A program made the position numbers and the translations under genes. The notes beneath the pieces are model-generated. The model worked only from the letters and a program-made list of their open reading frames with translations. It was not told the origin of the DNA and did not search any database. Source: Verrucomicrobiota bacterium (GTDB lineage Bacteria; Verrucomicrobiota; Verrucomicrobiia; Limisphaerales; J093). From it: a DNA stretch of 64,000 nt. Positions 9,576 to 19,515 of this stretch are shown here, in pieces; the first letter of the stretch is position 1; each line of letters starts with the position of its first letter. Location: positions 248,001-312,000 of the forward strand of contig JAOSKK010000023.1 of assembly GCA_027493615.1 (NCBI GenBank), in the 5' to 3' direction.

Positions 9576-10093
9576 TCAGACGCGGAAGATCGAGTAGAGG
9601 ATCAGGCCGATGATGATCACCCCCAACACCAGGAAGCCGACCAACATCATCTTGTTCAGCTTATCACTCTTCTTGACGAACGCCGTGCCCACAGGCTTGC
9701 CCGGGTTCTCCAGTTCATCGAGCTTCACCCCGCCAATCGGCATGGTGTGCGCCTGTTGTTTCTTGGCGGCAGGCGCCGGGGCGGGAGCGGCGGAAGCGGG
9801 GGAGGAGTGCCATTCTCGAGGCGCAATTCGATCTGACCCAGACGAAGCGTTTCGCCCGGCTTCAGGATCGCCTCCTTGACCTGCTGGTTGTTGACGAAGG
9901 TACCGTTGGTCGAGTTGAGGTCCTTGACGTGGACCTGGCCGCTGTCCAACCACACCTCGCAATGGTGGCCCGACACCGAAGCCTCGGCGAGCCGGAAGGC
10001 ATTGTCTTCCAGTCGCCCCACAGTGGTTCGCTCGGCCTTCAGTTCCAGAACGGCACCGGCGAACCCTTCAGTCAGGACTACAAGCTTGGCCAT
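9576..10093 (-). CDS. FHA domain protein with C-terminal membrane anchor (frameshifted as given)
   Basis: The first 95 residues are a forkhead-associated domain, which binds phosphothreonine peptides: the strand start LVVLTEGFAGAVLEL, the conserved GR of TVGRLEDN, SGHHCEV and DLNSTNGTFVN are all present. A proline/alanine-rich linker follows, then one membrane helix (MMLVGFLVLGVIIIGLIL) at the very C-terminus. The linker breaks where a run of C on the coding strand (plus strand about 9799-9803) is one base short; adding it joins the two frames. The protein would be a tail-anchored phosphopeptide sensor facing the cytoplasm, but no kinase lies nearby. It converges on hemB with only 6 bp between. 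Confidence 0.83.
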
Positions 10094-10175
10094 CGGGCAG
10101 GACGCGTGAGTGCGATTATTGATGCGGGCGGCGCCAAGTCAAACGGTTTTGCTTTCAACGTTTTGCCGTTTGCCG

Positions 10176-11732
10176 TCACTTCAGTTCCGGGAGACCCAGG
10201 ACGTCGAGCACCGCGTCGAGCCGGAAGTCGGTTCCCTGCTCGCGGTTTTGCCGGTCCAAGTAATGGAGTTGCGTCTTGATCCAGTCGACGAGAGGGGTCG
10301 CAGCGCCGGATCCAGGGCGGCGTCGCGGGGTGACTTGCCGCCCAAGGCCGGAACCGCGGTCTCCAGCAGGGTTTGGCACTTCCGCTCGTGCGCCACGCGC
10401 AAGGCCTCGAGTGCCACCGGTCCCCTCCCGTCCCCAGCGGCCGGAGCCGGGCTCTGCTTCGGCGGTGCGGAGGGTGCGGTCTCCGGGAAAAGAGCCTGCT
10501 GGGCAAGGCCCACGGTGGCCTCCTGACGGTGACGGTCGGCAACCACCTCCGTCAGATTGACCACGCTTTCTTCCTCGAAACTGATCCGGCCCTCGAGATA
10601 ACGCTCGAGCTGGCGGCGGGCAAAGGCGTGCTTGGCCTTCGAGAGGGTCTCGACCACCAGCCTTTCCGGATAAAACCGCAGTTTGCCCACGGTCCCAACT
10701 CCTTCGACCTGCTTGTCCAGGTGAACCGAGCCGCGCAGATCCTCCTCGAGTGCCGCGGATTCGCCGAGACGCAGCCACTGGTAGGCCGCCAGCGGTTGGG
10801 CGAACGCCCTCTCGGCCTGGGGCGTTTCGGCCCGGAATTCCGGCTTCTCGCGCAATACCGCCTCGATCTCGTCCCGCGGCACCCGGTAGCTGTAGGCAGC
10901 CAGGCACTCGTGCATGTCCATCTGATTGATTAACCGCTCGTTGTAAGTCTGCCGCGCGGCCACGATCAGCTCGACACCGTGCGCGAAGGACCGGCTGAGG
11001 AAGTCCTTCAACGTCAGGCCCGGCGCCGTGGCGGCCGCGGTGGCGTGTTCCGCACGTACCCGGCTTTCCCAGTCCGTCCAGAGATGGTGGGGAACCTCGA
11101 ACGTCGGCACGCTCAGCCGGGCGAAATGCGGGTAGTGCGTCAGGTAGGTCAGGAGGCGGGCGAACCGGGCGGTTCCGCGGCTGAGGCCCGGGTTGAACAC
11201 GAGGAAGGGTGGCCGGTCCGGTTCGAACCGATCACGGGCCAGAAAGGAGTGCGCATCCAGGTGCCGCTCCACCTCGACCACGGTGGCCCGGGCGTGGCGC
11301 CGGTGAGCCGTCATCACCCGTTCGTCGTTGTTCAGGCCGGGAAAGCCCGCCGCCTCCCAGACCTCGACCGCGGGGGCGCCCCTCGGCGTCACGCTCGACC
11401 ATGAGGTGCATCATCACCAATTGGAGCACGGCGCCCTCGACCTTGGTGACCTGGTCCTGAACCGGCGGCTCGCACTGGCGCAAGCGGGCCTGCAGGGCAT
11501 CGCGCCCGAGCCGGTCGCTGAGGAACCGAAGGGCCTTGGTGACCCACTCGAGTTCGAGCCGGGTCCAGGTCTCGGGCGGCGCAGCCGTGCCGAAGGGGAA
11601 GTGCGGACAGTGGGCGGGGCAGGCGAGCTGGCTGCCGCGTTGCCGGCCGCAGTCGGCTGCGCTGATGAACGTCTGCAATGCCGGACAATCGCGTCGCTTC
11701 TTGCCCGGCACTTTCACGTGGTCGGTGGTCAT
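10176..11732 (-). CDS. Conserved hypothetical protein, cysteine-rich N-terminus (frameshifted as given)
   Basis: About 520 residues assembled from three frames; I do not recognise the family. The ATG at 11732 opens MTTDHVKVPGKKRRDCPAL, followed by four cysteines ending in LACPAHCPHFPFG, a possible metal site. The middle is soluble and helical and contains FLVFNPGLSRGTARFARL and an aromatic- and acid-rich central part. The end is LDAVLDVLGLPELK. Breaks: a C run near 11372-11381 has one base too many, and the run near 10310 is one base short. It diverges from the symporter gene. No signal peptide or membrane segment is visible, so a cytoplasmic role is likely. Confidence 0.62.
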
Positions 11733-11940
11733 GATCGGCGCCGCGCAGCATGGCGGGGGACGTTCGCGAGGCAAAGCGATTTCTCCGGCGGCGCTTCGGG
11801 CTTGGCACCGCGCAGCCTTCCCATTAGGAAAGGCGCGTGCCTGCCCCGAACCGACCGACGATCCCCCGCCGCAGCCGCGTGTTGTCCCTCGCCCGGCGGC
11901 GAGGGACGCAGCCGGGTCCGGCGGCGGGTGCCCCTCGCCT

Positions 11941-13719
11941 ATGCATGTCACGCTGACGGACTGGATCATCGTCGCGGCCTCGCTGGCCGTGTGTTTCATC
12001 CCTGCCCTGATGTTCGCGCGGCGGGCTGGTCAGAGCGTGTCCGAGTTCTTCGCATCGGGTCAGAGCGCCCCGTGGTGGCTGGTGGGGGTGTCGATGGTGG
12101 CGACAACGTTCAGCGCGGACACGCCGAATCTGGTGACGGATATCGTGCGGGACAAGGGAGGGGTGGCCGGCAACTGGATGTGGTGGGCGTTTGTGCTGAC
12201 CGGAATGGCCACCGTCTTCTTCTACGCCCGGCTGTGGCGGAGGTCCGGGGTGCTCACCGACCTCGAGTTCTACGAACTGCGCTACGCCGGCAAGGCGGCG
12301 AGCGCGGTCCGGGGCTTTCGCGCCGTGTATCTCGGGCTGTTCTTCAACTGCGTGATCATGGCCACCGTGAACCTGGCGGCGGCGAAGATTGCCGGCGTCG
12401 TGCTGGGCTGGCCGCGCACCCAGACGCTGGTGGTGTGCGCGGTGTTCAACATCGTGTTCGCGGCCAGCTCCGGGTTGTGGGGTGTGCTGGTCATTGACCT
12501 GATCCAGTTTGGCATCGCGATGACCGGTGCGTTCGCGCTGGCGTGGTTCGCCCTCCAACAGCCGGAGATCGGCGGGCTGGGCGGCCTGGTCGAGAAGCTG
12601 GAAACCCAGATGCCCGCGGTGCTCCACCTGGTGCCGGACTTTGGCAACTGGGAACTGGCCCTGATGATCTTCATCATCCCGCTGGCCGTGCAATGGTGGT
12701 CGGTCTGGTACCCGGGAGCGGAGCCGGGCGGGGGCAGTTACATCGCCCAGCGCATGCTGGCGTCGAAATCAGAGCGGGACGCGCTGGCCGGCACGTTGTT
12801 CTTCAACTTCGCGCATTACGTGCTGCGACCCTGGCCGTGGATCCTCGTGGCCCTGTGCTCGCTGGTGATCTACCCGGAACTGAGCTCGATCCGGGAGACG
12901 TTTCCTCGGCTGGACCCCACGTTGCTGGGGCATGACATCGCCTACCCGGCCATGATGAAGTTCCTGCCCACCGGCTGGCTGGGCCTCATGATCGCCGGGC
13001 TGCTGGCGGCGTACGTCTCGACGATGATCACGCACCTGAACTGGGGGACCTCCTATCTGGTGCATGATTTCTACCAGCGCTTCCTGGTGCCGGGCGCGAG
13101 CGAGCGTCACTACGTGGCAGTGGGACGCGTGACCACGGTGCTGCTGATGGTGGTGGCGAGCGCCATGACGTGGTTCATCGAGAGCTCGAAGGAAGGGTTT
13201 GGCCTGCTCTTGCAGGTGGGGGCCGGCACGGGGCTGATCTACCTGCTGCGCTGGTTCTGGTGGCGCATCAATGCCTGGACCGAAATCGCGGCCATGATCG
13301 GGTCCTTCGTTGTGTCGGTCGTGCTGTTCGTGCTCAAGAAGAACGGGTACGGCTTGGCCGACCCCTGGCCGCTGGTGGTCACCGTGGGGGCCACGACTGT
13401 CATCTGGCTGATCGCCGCGTACACGACCCAGCCCACCGACCGCGCCACGCTGGTGCGTTTTGTGAAGCTGGTGCGGCCGCCCGTCGCAGGGTGGCAAGGC
13501 TATCATCAGGAGGCCGGGGTCGCCGAATCGGCCGACAGTATCCCGCGGGCCATGTTGGGCTGGGTGCTCGGGTGTGTGGCGGTGTGGTCGGGTCTGTTCT
13601 GTATTGGCAGCTTCCTGTTCGGCCGCACGGGGCAAGGGTTCGTCTTGTTGCTGGTGTTTGGCGGGTGCGCCGCGGGCCTGGTGCGGCTGGTGGGCCGGCT
13701 CTGGGCCGGCGCGCGTTGA
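11941..13719 (+). CDS. Sodium:solute symporter (SSS family)
   Basis: 592 residues from the ATG at 11941, which starts directly before the first helix ([20 protein letters not shown]); the open frame runs further upstream but that part overlaps the opposite gene and is not hydrophobic. About 13-14 membrane helices can be counted. The family's sodium-site region appears as [19 protein letters not shown] followed by [13 protein letters not shown]. The family couples uptake of sugars, amino acids, nucleosides or vitamins to sodium entry; the substrate cannot be read from sequence. The many tryptophans and the long loop after helix 6 are like verrucomicrobial and planctomycete members placed near carbohydrate-use genes, but no such genes are adjacent here. 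Confidence 0.9.
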   Translation: MHVTLTDWIIVAASLAVCFIPALMFARRAGQSVSEFFASGQSAPWWLVGVSMVATTFSADTPNLVTDIVRDKGGVAGNWMWWAFVLTGMATVFFYARLWRRSGVLTDLEFYELRYAGKAASAVRGFRAVYLGLFFNCVIMATVNLAAAKIAGVVLGWPRTQTLVVCAVFNIVFAASSGLWGVLVIDLIQFGIAMTGAFALAWFALQQPEIGGLGGLVEKLETQMPAVLHLVPDFGNWELALMIFIIPLAVQWWSVWYPGAEPGGGSYIAQRMLASKSERDALAGTLFFNFAHYVLRPWPWILVALCSLVIYPELSSIRETFPRLDPTLLGHDIAYPAMMKFLPTGWLGLMIAGLLAAYVSTMITHLNWGTSYLVHDFYQRFLVPGASERHYVAVGRVTTVLLMVVASAMTWFIESSKEGFGLLLQVGAGTGLIYLLRWFWWRINAWTEIAAMIGSFVVSVVLFVLKKNGYGLADPWPLVVTVGATTVIWLIAAYTTQPTDRATLVRFVKLVRPPVAGWQGYHQEAGVAESADSIPRAMLGWVLGCVAVWSGLFCIGSFLFGRTGQGFVLLLVFGGCAAGLVRLVGRLWAGAR

Positions 13720-13913
13720 GCCGGGGTTTGGCACGGCAACCTCTCGCAAGGGCGGGTCGAGTGTGCCCGCACTGAAGCGCCCATTTCCTTTCCTGTCGGG
13801 ACTTACCGACCGGCTCCGCTGGCTGTGTGGCGAACCCTCGAACTTCTCCACGCTGCAGCGTGCCAAGAGATCAAAGGCAGCCAGGGACAACGGACTGGGA
13901 TGTTTGTTCAATC

Positions 13914-13942
13914 TTGTGTCTAATAAAAAAGTTAGTCATATT
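13914..13942 (+). promoter_or_regulatory. Candidate promoter of the fasciclin gene
   Basis: The 325 bp between the symporter and the fasciclin gene hold no gene but contain the only strongly AT-rich stretch of this part of the window (about 13900-13950). Within it TTGTGT at 13914-13919 and CATATT at 13937-13942 stand 17 bp apart, close to a housekeeping -35/-10 pair. A second weak choice starts with TTGACA at 13944. This is a pattern match only. Confidence 0.35.
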
Positions 13943-14044
13943 TTTGACAATGCGGGTTCTGCGTGCATTTTCCGGTCGCGCCGCCTTGGTGGGCGGCGTG
14001 AACCGAGACCGAGTTTGAAACCGAAACCTGAGAAAGCAGAGATC

Positions 14045-14575
14045 ATGAGAAACATCCGAAACCTCACTGTGGCGTTGGTGGCGGCCGCGACCGCCCTGAG
14101 CACTCCGATCCTTGCGGGCACCTGCAGTGCCGACAAAGTCGCCGGTGCGGCCGAGTGCACGTCGTCGAAGAACATCGTGGCGCTGGCCAGCGGTTCCGAG
14201 CAGTTCAAGACCCTGGTTGCGGCGGTCAAGGCCGCCGGGTTGGTCGAGACCCTGTCGGGCGAAGGTCCGTTCACGGTGTTTGCGCCGACGGACGAGGCGT
14301 TTGCCAAGCTGCCTGCCGGGACCGTGGAGAACCTCCTCAAGCCCGAGAATCGCGACAAGCTGGTGGCCGTACTCAAGTACCATGTGGTGCCGGGCAAGGT
14401 GATGGCCGCGGACGTGAAGCCGGGACAGGCCAAGACGGCCCAGGGCCAGAAGGTCGAGATCAAGGTCAAGGAAGGGGCGGTGATGGTTGACAACGCCCGG
14501 GTCACCAAGGCCGATCTGGTGGCGAACAACGGCGTCATCCACGTCATCGACGCGGTGATTCTGCCCCGGTCCTGA
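14045..14575 (+). CDS. Exported fasciclin (FAS1) domain protein
   Basis: 176 residues from the ATG at 14045. A signal peptide is clear: a short basic start (MRNIRNLT), a hydrophobic core ([15 protein letters not shown]) and a likely cut after LAG. The rest is a single FAS1 domain: [20 protein letters not shown], then [17 protein letters not shown], the conserved [12 protein letters not shown], and [13 protein letters not shown] at the end. Such proteins act outside the membrane in adhesion to surfaces or polymers. It has its own AT-rich upstream region and a strong terminator 53 bp after the stop, so it is probably a single-gene transcript. Confidence 0.93.
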   Translation: MRNIRNLTVALVAAATALSTPILAGTCSADKVAGAAECTSSKNIVALASGSEQFKTLVAAVKAAGLVETLSGEGPFTVFAPTDEAFAKLPAGTVENLLKPENRDKLVAVLKYHVVPGKVMAADVKPGQAKTAQGQKVEIKVKEGAVMVDNARVTKADLVANNGVIHVIDAVILPRS

Positions 14576-14627
14576 TCCAGGGCGTCTCCGTTATGACGTC
14601 GGGCCCTTCGGCGGGCTTGAGGCAAGT

Positions 14628-14660
14628 GCGGCGGGCTTTCGAGCCCGCCGCCTTCTTTTG
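14628..14660 (+). terminator. Rho-independent terminator of the fasciclin gene
   Basis: A perfect 10-bp stem, GCGGCGGGCT at 14628-14637 pairing with AGCCCGCCGC at 14642-14651, closes a TTCG tetraloop and is followed by CTTCTTTTG. This is the clearest intrinsic terminator in the window. Confidence 0.88.
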
Positions 14661-14841
14661 TTAGACAGCCTTTCGTTGCCGGCGGCCGCAGCCTCCGTTC
14701 CACCGAAGGGGATTGCCCTGAAGCCCTGAGAGCCGGAGACCCATGAGGCAATGAAAAACCTACCCCCAAACCACTGGTCACTTCTAATTGTCGCCAGTTG
14801 GCCACCAATAATTGTCGTTGACCACTCGAGGGAGATTCCAT

Positions 14842-15985
14842 CGGCGGGGGCTCTGAATCGGCGGGATGAAAGGTCCGGGGTGGACCCGCAGATTCAAAGC
14901 GACCGCAGATGGGGCCAGAGGGTGGGCTGGACCTGGGACGGGTTCGAGGCAGGTTCCATCGGCGGGGGTTCTGAATCGGCGGGGTGAAGGGTACGGGGAA
15001 TGGCCCCGCAGATTCAAAGCGACCGCAGATTGGGGAGGAGGGTGGGCTGGACCTGGAACGGGTTCGTGGCGGGTTCCATCGGCGGGGGCTCTGAATCGGC
15101 GGGGTGAAGGGTACGGGGAATGGACCCGCAGATTCAAAGCGACCGCAGATTGGGCAGGAGGGTGGGCTGGACCTGGGACGGGTTCGAGGCAGGTTCCATC
15201 GGCGGGGGCTCTGAATCGGCGGGGTGAAGGGTACGGGAAATGGACCCGCAGATTCAAAGCGACCGCAGATTGGGCGGAGGGTGGGCTGGACCTGGGACGG
15301 GTTCGAGGGAGATTCCGTTGGCGGGGGCTCTGAATCGGCGGGATGAAAGGTACGGGGAATGGCCCCGCAGATTCAAAGCGACCGCAGATTAGGCGAGAGG
15401 GCGGACTGTTCCGGGGGCGGGTTCGAGGTGGGTTCCATCGGCGGGGGTTCTGAATCGGCGGGATGAAAGGTACGGGGAATGGACCCGCAGATTCAAAGCG
15501 ACCGCAGATGGGGCCAAAGGGTGGACGATTCCGGGGACGTGTTCGGGGGAGATTCCATCGGCGGGGGCTCTGAATCGGCGGGATGAAAGGTCCGGGGGTG
15601 GTCCCGCAGATTCAAAACGACCGCAGATGGGGCGAGAGGGTGGGCTGGACCTGGGATGGGTTCGAGGGAGGTTCCATCGGCGGGGGCTCTGAATCGGCGG
15701 GATGAAAGGTACGGGGAGTGGTCCCGCAGATTCAAAACGACCGCAGATGGGGCGAGAGGGTGGGCTGGACCTGGGATGGGTTCGAGGGAGGTTCCATCGG
15801 CGGGGGCTCTGAATCGGCGGGATGAAAGGTTCGGGGAGTCGCCCCGCAGATTCAAAGCGACCGCAGATTGAGCGAGAGGGTGGACTGTTCCGGGGACGGG
15901 TTCGGGGGAGATTCCATCGGCAGGGGCTCTGAATCGGCGGGGAGAAAAGTGTGGGGATGGTCCCGCAGATTCAAAGCGACGGTGG
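14842..15985 (+). repeat. Tandem array of about 120-bp hairpin repeats, left block (10 units)
   Basis: Ten units with periods of 118-120 bp start at 14842, 14960, 15080, 15200, 15319, 15439, 15559, 15678, 15798 and 15918. Each has a left arm (CGGCGGGGGCTCTGAATC and following GGCGGG), a loop of about 20 bases, and a right arm (CCCGCAGATTCAAAGC and following GACCGCAG). The right arm is the reverse complement of the left over 24 positions with about five differences, so each unit can fold into a long hairpin. The other 55 bp of the unit vary more. No open frame here looks like a gene; the repetitive translations are by-products of the array. Confidence 0.9.
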
Positions 15986-16062
15986 ATGCCGCAACGGGGG
16001 GCGCGAGATGATTTGGACTTCAGGCTGGAGATCTCACGTGGCAGTAGCTACCCTCCGCCGCC

Positions 16063-16874
16063 ATGAAGGAGGTCGAGGATTGGCTGAGTTACCGAGCCAT
16101 TGGTTTGGCGATGGAGTGTCACCGGGAATTGGGACCGGGTCTGGACGAGATCCTGTACCACGAGCTGATGACCGCGAAGTTGGAGAAGGCCGGTGTGCCA
16201 CATCGCTTCAAGCCAAAGGGTCACTTGATGCACCACGGGATTCTGGCGGACAACTTCGAGGCGGACATCCTTGTTAGCGACGAGCTGGTCCTCGAACTGA
16301 AGGTTCTTTGGGATGACTTCGCCCCCGAGCATCTGCTCCAGACCATCTGTTACATCAAGTTCTGGCGCATGCGCGCGGGTTTGCTGTTCGATTTCGGCAA
16401 GGAAAGCCTTGTCACACGGCGCGTGGTGTTCACCCCACCTGTGTGTACGTTCGAACGGGTTGGCTGGGTTCAGTCCGCACCGGCGTGGGTCCGTGATGCT
16501 GCCCTCGTCGATGCGCTTGGCTTGGCGGTTGAGAATGTGGTGCGAGAGCATGGTCTTGGCTATCGGAGTACGACCTATCGTGGCTTACTCGTGGCTGAGC
16601 TGGCTGCCAAGGGGATGAACACTGAACGGGATCCTATGGTGCCCATTCGACAGACTGAAGGTATTGCGCGCAAAGAGTCGAGAACACAATGTCTGGTCGT
16701 AGCCAGTCGGTGCGCGCTTCTGGTGAACGCCTTGCGTGAAAGGCGGCAGGCCGCCGACCGCGCGGTACTCCAAACCTATTTGCGACATCTGGACCTTGCA
16801 TGGGGGTGACCATCAACTTCGGCAAGCGAGCATTGGAGACTTGCTTCGTCATTCCACCCGGGAGGGCGGGATGA
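16063..16874 (+). CDS. GxxExxY-family protein with a second, degenerate GxxExxY-like domain
   Basis: The first 130 residues are a GxxExxY protein of the PD-(D/E)XK nuclease superfamily: GLDEILYHEL carries the name motif, and FEADILVSDELVLELKVL holds the D...E-x-K acidic cluster. After LLFDFGKESLV the protein does not stop as usual but runs on for about 120 residues with a second copy of the same fold pattern (GLGYRSTTYRGLLVAEL, then LVVASRCALLVNALRE, then VLQTYLRHLDLAWG). In that copy the key glutamate is a serine and the acidic cluster is gone. As given, the frame ends at 16809; one more G in the run at 16802-16806 adds VTINFGKRALETCFV and ends at 16874, just before the right repeat block. 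Function in the family is unknown. Confidence 0.8.
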
Positions 16875-16881
16875 TCCAGTC

Positions 16882-17340
16882 CCCGCAGATTCAAAGCGAC
16901 CGCAGATGGGGCCAGAGGGTGGACGATTCCGGGGACGGGTTCGAGGGAGATTCCATCGGCGGGGGCTTTGAATCGGTGGGATGAAAGGTCCGGGGAATGA
17001 CCCCGCAGATTCAAAGCGACCGCAGATGGGGCGAGAGGGTGGACTGTTCCGGGGGCGGGTTTGACGCAGATTCCACATCGGCGGGGGCTCTGAATCGGCG
17101 GGGTGAAGGTCCGGCGAGTGGTCCCGCAGATTCAAAGCGACCGCAGATGGGGCAGGAGGGTGGGCTGGACCTGGGACGGGTTCGGGGAGGTTCCATCGGC
17201 GGGGGCTCTGAATCGGTGGGATGAAAGGTCTGGGGAATGGCCCCGCAGATTCAAAGCGACCGCAGATTGAGCGAGAGGTCGGACTGTTCCGGGGACGGGT
17301 TCGAGGGAGGTTCCATCGGCGGGGAACGCTGAATCGGTGG
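16882..17340 (+). repeat. Tandem hairpin repeats, right block
   Basis: The same repeat in the same orientation as the left block. It starts with a lone right arm at 16882, then has left arms at 16957, 17079, 17197 and 17317, with right arms between them, and ends in the middle of a unit. The 19 bp CCCGCAGATTCAAAGCGAC at 16882-16900 also stand at 15962-15980, so they flank the GxxExxY gene as a direct repeat. Confidence 0.88.
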
Positions 17341-17706
17341 GGTTGGTTGCGTGAGGCTTGCCCACGGAAGTGCGGAATCCCTCCGCGCCGAACGGAACGA
17401 AATCGGTCTTCTTGTCTTGAGAATGGCCTCACGCAGAACCGTAGTGCTTCGCCCGTCTCGGGGCCGTCCCCAGGCCGCCAGCCCCGGGTGAGGCGGGCAG
17501 CGTGCAGCATGGAGCATCCTGCCAAAGGGGCATCAGGTTGCTCCCTCCAGGGGGAATGGCTGAGACGGACAAACACGGCGCCGCTCGGGAGGAGGTGCCG
17601 CGGGCCCCGTGCGCCAGGAGACTGTTATCCCGGGAGGAGGAGGGCAGGGCGGGACTTCGGGGCTCGACGACCCGCGGGAAGAGGGGGAAGCTGGGGTCTG
17701 CCTGAC
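17341..17706. other. Stretch without a recognisable gene
   Basis: About 360 bp between the repeat block and the ABC ATPase gene. No coding pattern, RNA gene or clear hairpin was seen. A purine-rich part (17630-17660) precedes the ATPase gene and may hold its ribosome binding site. Confidence 0.5.
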
Positions 17707-18859
17707 ATGGCCCGCATCCGACTCGACTGTGTACGGAAGACCTTCCGGGAGCGAAGGAGAGGGAGGTGGCGGCGGTGGCGGGGGTTTCGCTGGAGGTGGC
17801 GGAGGGGAGTATCTGGCCGTGCTGGGGCCTTCCGGGAGCGGGAAGACCACGCTCTTGCGGCTGATCGCCGGGCTGGATCGTCCGTCGGCGGGCCGGGTTT
17901 TCATCGAGGGTCGCGACTGCACGGAGGAACCGCCGGAGGCGCGGGATGTGGGCCTGGTGTTTCAGGGGGGGGCCCTGTTCCCACATCTGGACGTGTTCGA
18001 GAATCTGGCGCTGCCCCTGCGGCTGCGGCGGACCCCGCGAGCCGAGCTCGAACGACGGGTCGAGGAGATGAGCGAGTGGCTGGGGCTCGGCCGACTGCAG
18101 CGACGGCGGCCGGGGAACTGTCGGGAGGCGAACGTCAGCGCGTGGCGTTGGGCCGCGCGCTGGTCCGGCGCCCGTCGGTCCTGTTGCTGGACGAACCGCT
18201 GGCGGCGCTGGACGGTCCGATGCGACGCCAACTCCGGCGGGACTTGCTCGGACTGCACCGGCAACTGCGGCTGACGGTGATTCATGTCACGCATGATCAG
18301 GCGGAGGCCTTTGGTCTGGGCCAGCGGTTGGCGGTGTTGCGGGAGGGCGAGTTGCAGCAGGTGGGGCCGCCACGCGAGTTGTACGAACGTCCGGCCAACG
18401 TGTTCGTGGCGCGATTTCTGGGGACCATGCCCATGAATCTCCTTCCCGGCCGGCTGTGCCTGGAGGAGGGCTCGACGGTGTTTGCCGCGGGAGATGGCGG
18501 GCCCGGGACCCTCAGCCTCCGGCTGCCGGAGGAGATCGCGCGCAGGCTGGGCGGGCCGGGCCGAGGGGCCGTGACGCTCGGGGCGCGGCCGGAAGATCTC
18601 GAGTTGGCGGAAGCGGTCGAGACGAGAACCCTGCCCGGGGTGCGGGCCGAGGTGGAGGAGTGGGAGGAGACGCCGGGGGGAGGTGTGGGTACATCTGCGG
18701 TTGGGGGTGCACCGGTTGGTGGCGCGGGTGGGATCGGGTCTTGATTTGAAGGCGGGTGATGGGATGTTGGTGCGCCTGCCGCTGGGTCGGGTTCACTGGT
18801 TTGACGGGGAGACGGGGAAATCGCTCCGCGGACAGGCCATGGGAGGTACGACTCGATGA
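17707..18859 (+). CDS. ABC transporter ATP-binding protein, MalK/UgpC/CysA class (several frameshifts as given)
   Basis: Start ATG at 17707 ([15 protein letters not shown]). Joining the frames yields a complete ATPase of about 385 residues: Walker [36 protein letters not shown], signature [16 protein letters not shown], Walker [16 protein letters not shown], switch HVTHDQAEA, and a TOBE-like end that finishes in [15 protein letters not shown]. Four breaks are needed, near 17760, 17806, 18115 and 18670, all in G/C-rich runs. The restored stop (18857-18859) overlaps the rhomboid ATG as ATGA. No permease or binding protein adjoins it; upstream lies the repeat region. It should energise import of a sugar or anion, but the substrate cannot be told. 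Confidence 0.75.
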
Positions 18860-19416
18860 CGGCCAAGCGAAACGACTGGCACAACGCGCTGGTGGTTGGC
18901 GGGACGTTCCTGGGGGTGTTGATGGTGATGGGTTTGGCCGTGGGGGTTTTCCCCGGGCTGCGGGAGTTGGGGATCCGGCCGCGAACGGGGTGGGGGCTGG
19001 TGGGGGTGTTTTTCGGGCCGCTGCTGCACGCGAACGCGGCGCACCTGATGGCGAACGCGATTCCGTGCTTCGTCCTGCTGGTGCTGCTGTTTTCGGACAG
19101 GCATTACCGGCCATCGGCCAGTCTGGCCATCATCTGGGCGCTGGCTGGTTTGGGGACGTGGCTGATCGGGCGGGGCGGCGCGGTGCACATCGGCGCCAGC
19201 TCGTTGATCTATGGGATGGTGGCGTACCTGGTGGCCGCGGGCTGGCTGCGGCGGAGCTGGCGCGCGGCGGCCGTGGCGCTGTTGGTGCTGGCGCTTTATG
19301 GGGGGCTGGTGTACGGCGTGCTGCCGCAACGCGGTCCGGTCTCTTGGGAAGGTCATCTGTGCGGGGCCATCGCGGGCGTCCTGGCGGCACGGTGGCGTGA
19401 GCAACGGATGCGGTGA
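18856..19416 (+). CDS. Rhomboid-family intramembrane serine protease
   Basis: 186 residues with about six membrane helices. The catalytic serine motif is HIGASSLIYGMVAYL (GxSx), and the partner histidine lies in the last helix, WEGHLCGAIAGVLA; LLHANAAHLMANAIP corresponds to the conserved loop before the second helix. Rhomboids cut membrane proteins within the bilayer. It is coupled to the ABC ATPase by a four-base overlap, which is unusual and could be chance. The substrate is unknown. Confidence 0.88.
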   Translation: MTAKRNDWHNALVVGGTFLGVLMVMGLAVGVFPGLRELGIRPRTGWGLVGVFFGPLLHANAAHLMANAIPCFVLLVLLFSDRHYRPSASLAIIWALAGLGTWLIGRGGAVHIGASSLIYGMVAYLVAAGWLRRSWRAAAVALLVLALYGGLVYGVLPQRGPVSWEGHLCGAIAGVLAARWREQRMR

Positions 19417-19515
19417 AGGACGCTCGTTGCGCGGCGCTGCGGGCCCGGCGAACCGCGAGGGACGGAGGTAGATTTCCCTTCGCCTGCGTGCTCGGCCTGT
19501 GGTATCGGTCGCGGC

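Noticed and set aside
14784..15855. Proline-rich repetitive proteins translated from the repeat array, both strands
   Set aside because: Open frames arise because the unit is close to 120 bp, a multiple of three, and lacks stops. No start signal is seen and the frame is lost where a unit is 119 or 118 bp.
14842..17340. CRISPR array
   Set aside because: The repeats include the whole 120-bp unit, there are no unique spacers of constant length, and no cas gene is near.
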